From Eubacteriales bacterium (GTDB lineage Bacteria; Bacillota; Clostridia; Acetivibrionales; JANLFN01), in the NCBI GenBank assembly GCA_024655885.1, contig JANLFN010000011.1, positions 40,785 to 104,784 of the forward strand: a stretch of DNA of 64,000 nt. Reading direction: 5' to 3'. This document shows positions 61,430 to 64,000 of the stretch, piece after piece. The notes under the pieces were generated by a model. It was given only the letters and a program-made list of their open reading frames with translations. It was not told the DNA's origin and did not search any database. A program made the translations under genes and the position numbers. Numbering within the stretch: the first letter of the stretch is position 1; every line of letters begins with the position of its first letter.

Positions 61430-62617
61430 TTAGTGGCTCATTCCTTGAGGGCCTCCCGGAACTGCAGGGGCGGGCGGCGCCTTCAACCTCGCCAGTGTGT
61501 AAATCACCGTACTGATTCCATACACCACCATTGCCACAAAGATGGGGAACCTTACCGATGTCTGCCCGCTGATCTGTGCCAGCAGAGCCATATAATAGGT
61601 GGATACAAAACCGCCTACGTTCATGACGGCCATTAGAATACCCGAAGCGATGGCAAATCCTGCAGGAGGGACAATGGAACCCAGGATCATCATTACAGCA
61701 GGCATGATAATGCTGAACCCTATTCCCACGAGAGTGGATCCTAAAGTTAAAACAGCCAGACTGTTGGCATAAGTCACGAAAGCCATCCCTGCGGCAGTGA
61801 TCACCAGGCCTATGGAGATGGTAAACCGGCCGGCCAGCTGGAATAGCTTCCCGAAAATAGCTCCTGCCGCCATTCCTCCGACTGTGAACATGGAGAGTAC
61901 CATGCCCGCTGAAGCGGCGTTTCCTAAATTACCGGTGATGATGATGGTGGACATGTTGACCAGCATGGGATAGTTAAGCATCATGGCAATACCAAACAGT
62001 ACGGATATTATATACACTCCGGCAGGCATTTTGATTTTTTCGCCGGCTACCCGTTCTTCCTTTTCCGGCTCCGGGAGCATGAAAAGGACGATCACAAGGG
62101 AAATGACGCCCAGAAGATGGGCCAGGAAGGCATAGTGCCAGTTGATTGAGCATAAAATGGCTCCAAGCATCTGCAATGCAATACCTCCCACGTTCATGAC
62201 AACACCGGATACGCCCAGCATGTTTGCCCTGGCCTGCCCCTCAAAAAGCTTGAGGATAAGCGCGTTCCCCAGGGGAGATATGATACCGAGCCCCATGCCG
62301 AAAACAGCCCTGGAAATCAGTATGGACGTAAAGTCATTCAAAAAAGCGGGAGCTATACCTGCAACTACAAAAAGTATAAGACCTACGATAACCAGCGTCC
62401 TGTATTTCATTTTTGAGCCGGCCACGGCTCCGGCCAGTATCGTAAATGGAATTATGGTCAACGAGGGCAGCGTGGATACAAGCAAGATGGTACTGAAGCC
62501 GATTTGCGGGAAAGCTTCGGCGATATTCTGGATCGCAGGGGTGATTGTACCTACACCCATGGCTATAAAGAATATGGACAATACGGCAAAGGAGACTAGG
62601 TTTTTGCTTCTATTCAT
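61430..62617 (-). CDS. MFS transporter in the methyltransferase operon
   Basis: A 395-residue membrane protein with about 12 helices, of the major facilitator superfamily. The first loop region (LAGAVAGSKMKYRTLVIVG) is a weak form of motif A. It is the last gene of a minus-strand unit after a corrinoid protein and a UroD-type methyltransferase, so it may import the methylated substrate or export the demethylated product; that is inference from position. Start ATG 62617 is set by AAGGG nine bases upstream; ATG 62626 abuts that site directly. Confidence 0.85.
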   Translation of the reverse strand: MNRSKNLVSFAVLSIFFIAMGVGTITPAIQNIAEAFPQIGFSTILLVSTLPSLTIIPFTILAGAVAGSKMKYRTLVIVGLILFVVAGIAPAFLNDFTSILISRAVFGMGLGIISPLGNALILKLFEGQARANMLGVSGVVMNVGGIALQMLGAILCSINWHYAFLAHLLGVISLVIVLFMLPEPEKEERVAGEKIKMPAGVYIISVLFGIAMMLNYPMLVNMSTIIITGNLGNAASAGMVLSMFTVGGMAAGAIFGKLFQLAGRFTISIGLVITAAGMAFVTYANSLAVLTLGSTLVGIGFSIIMPAVMMILGSIVPPAGFAIASGILMAVMNVGGFVSTYYMALLAQISGQTSVRFPIFVAMVVYGISTVIYTLARLKAPPAPAVPGGPQGMSH

Positions 62618-62689
62618 TCTTATCATCCCTTCATAAATTTATTAAATAATACATGACACCAATCAACTATACAAAATTGTGGGGATGCA

Positions 62690-63802
62690 TCATCTCCCGA
62701 CAGTGGCATCCACAATGGCTTTAATATTTTCCGGCTTCGCGTTGGGAGGCATTGCACAGCCCTGGGACATGATGAAGCCCACGGGCCCTATCTCCTCGCA
62801 CAGCCTCCGGGCATACCTGTATACCTCATCCGGCGTGCCGAGGGACAGCATGGCCGGCGGCACATCCCCGGTGATGCACATGTTGTCGCCCAGGATCTCT
62901 TTGATCTTGAAAATATTGGTGGCGCTGTCCGGATCAAAAATGGTGGTCGCTCTCGGGAACTCAAGGAAATAAGGCAGCCTTTCATCCCAGGTGGAGTCGA
63001 TATGGAAGAACACCTTCGTATCTTCTTCAATGATGGCCTCCGCAATTCTCTTCAGATAGGGCCAGGCAAACTTCTCAAACATCTTCCTCGATATGAAATT
63101 GTCGCCGGCGCGGGAATTGCCGTGGAAGGCCGCAAGCCCCTTATTAGCCCGCATGGCCTGTTTCAACCCTTCAATGGCCTCCTTCTCCATGACCTCCATG
63201 GCCGCCATGACCTTATCGGGCATACGGTGCAGGTCCTTCATGAATTTCCCGATGGAGCGGGCCGCGCTGAGGGTTTCATAAGGCGGTATCACCATGCCTC
63301 CTCCCATCAGGGATACAAGACCCTGCTCTTTAGCCTTGTTTATGGAATACATCATTTCTTCCATGTTGGGCGCCAGTTCCTCCGGGGTATAGCCGATCCT
63401 GTTGATCAATATGTCGTTGGTCACGGCTGCCCAGCCCTTATCCACAACGGTGTCGTAATCCTCCTCGGTCATATAGCCTACCTCTTCCAGCTGCCAGATG
63501 GCATCCTCAGGGAGTTCACGCCCGGGAAGCTTGACCTTGCAGAGCCAGAACGCGCCCATAGCGCCTCCGCCGCCCTGGGCCGCCCCGGCGTCGATATCCT
63601 CCAGCTCCCTGTAGGCTTTCAATACCGTGTCGGCTGCCCACATCGGCCTCCGGATATAATCCGCCATGACCGCTTTGGGGTCGCCGTACTTGATCATACC
63701 GGGACCGGTCAGCATGATGGGAATTCTGTCGGGCTTTTCCAGGTTGATGGCCTTAGTGATTCTGTCAAGGCGCTCAGCGTACAGTTCCTCTACAGTTTTC
63801 AT
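62690..63802 (-). CDS. UroD/MtaA-type cobamide methyltransferase, second copy
   Basis: A 370-residue paralogue of the protein at 6841. It begins MKTVEELYAERLDRITKAINLEKPDRIPI. The metal region reads FHIDSTWDE (about 263-271) and the C-terminal ligand region QGCAMPP (about 345-351): H-x-D and the late Cys are kept, but the Cys next to H-x-D in the other copy is Thr here. Its start ATG is separated from the corrinoid gene's stop by a single base, and its GGGGGTG Shine-Dalgarno lies in that gene's last codons, so the two are translationally coupled. It likely moves a methyl group to or from that corrinoid protein; substrate unknown. Confidence 0.87.
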   Translation of the reverse strand: MKTVEELYAERLDRITKAINLEKPDRIPIMLTGPGMIKYGDPKAVMADYIRRPMWAADTVLKAYRELEDIDAGAAQGGGGAMGAFWLCKVKLPGRELPEDAIWQLEEVGYMTEEDYDTVVDKGWAAVTNDILINRIGYTPEELAPNMEEMMYSINKAKEQGLVSLMGGGMVIPPYETLSAARSIGKFMKDLHRMPDKVMAAMEVMEKEAIEGLKQAMRANKGLAAFHGNSRAGDNFISRKMFEKFAWPYLKRIAEAIIEEDTKVFFHIDSTWDERLPYFLEFPRATTIFDPDSATNIFKIKEILGDNMCITGDVPPAMLSLGTPDEVYRYARRLCEEIGPVGFIMSQGCAMPPNAKPENIKAIVDATVGR

Positions 63803-63803
63803 A

Positions 63804-64000
63804 TTACTGCACCCCCATGTACTTCTTGGAATACTCCACCGTTTCCTGGGCGTTCCTGCACACGTGGTCGGCTCCCACATACTTGCAGGTGGCCTCGTCC
63901 ACAGGGCCTCCCCCGATGAGGACCTTCACGTCCTTCCGCAGTCCTTCCTTCTCCAGGGTCTGGATGCACTCCTTGATGTTGTCGAAGGCGGTGGTCAAAA
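63804..64000 (-). CDS. Corrinoid (B12-binding) methyltransferase protein, 3' part
   Basis: The last ~65 codons of a cobalamin-binding protein; the rest lies beyond the window. KVLIGGGPVDEATCKYVGADHVCRNAQETVEYSKK is the C-terminal part of the B12-binding Rossmann domain of MtaC/MtbC-like corrinoid proteins; the cobalt-ligand DxHxxG motif would lie upstream and is not visible. It carries the methyl group between a substrate-specific methyltransferase and the UroD-type enzyme encoded next. Its tail matches the relic at 6744-6836. Confidence 0.85.
   Translation of the reverse strand, partial: LTTAFDNIKECIQTLEKEGLRKDVKVLIGGGPVDEATCKYVGADHVCRNAQETVEYSKKYMGVQ

Overview
The window reads as the chromosome of a Gram-positive, endospore-forming, flagellated anaerobe of the class Clostridia. 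The sporulation genes spoIID, spoIIQ-like, spoIIID, spoVG and spoVT, an mbl/flagellar rod cluster, a [FeFe]-hydrogenase fragment and corrinoid-dependent methyltransferase genes all point that way. Many starts are TTG or GTG behind strong Shine-Dalgarno sequences. I cannot name a genus from the sequence alone.

Layout. 0-8 kb is mixed: the 3' end of a [FeFe]-hydrogenase, mazG-hup, a drug-type MFS exporter, a small zinc-ribbon/winged-helix protein whose promoter and first codons are duplicated 1 kb downstream, a VanZ-like protein, and a PucR-type regulator divergent from a UroD-type methyltransferase. That methyltransferase is preceded by the last codons of a lost corrinoid-protein gene. 8.2-30 kb is dominated by a surface locus of about 20 kb. 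It has a consensus sigma-A promoter driving a 3552-residue SLH protein built from at least five repeat families, then two paralogous Fn3-rich secreted proteins that share an unrecognised domain and a degenerate SLH-like C-terminus, then a small three-SLH protein. 30-39 kb carries the conserved ywmB-murA-spoIID-spoIIQ-spoIIID-mbl-flhO-flhP series known from Bacillus; here ywmB is an internally deleted relic. 39-53.6 kb holds Pit/DUF47 phosphate uptake, fabZ, murC, purR, spoVG, glmU, prs, pth, mfd, a PrsA-like foldase and spoVT. 53.8-56.5 kb is a NitT/TauT-type ABC importer. 57-61.3 kb is rho, rpmE, yqhQ and prmC. The window ends on the minus strand with a corrinoid protein, a second UroD-type methyltransferase and an MFS transporter.

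How it fits together. Several alternative-sigma promoters can be read directly in front of genes that, in Bacillus, belong to the same regulons: sigma-H at spoVG (exact match), sigma-F at spoIIQ, sigma-G at spoVT and sigma-D at flhO. Cell-wall precursor genes (murA, murC, glmU), wall-remodelling sporulation proteins (SpoIID, SpoIIQ) and the MreB homologue Mbl sit near each other. The two methyltransferase loci are diverged copies of one corrinoid-transfer module. A REP-like palindromic element with a GGGGACGG core is scattered between genes. No rRNA, tRNA, CRISPR array or insertion-sequence transposase was seen.
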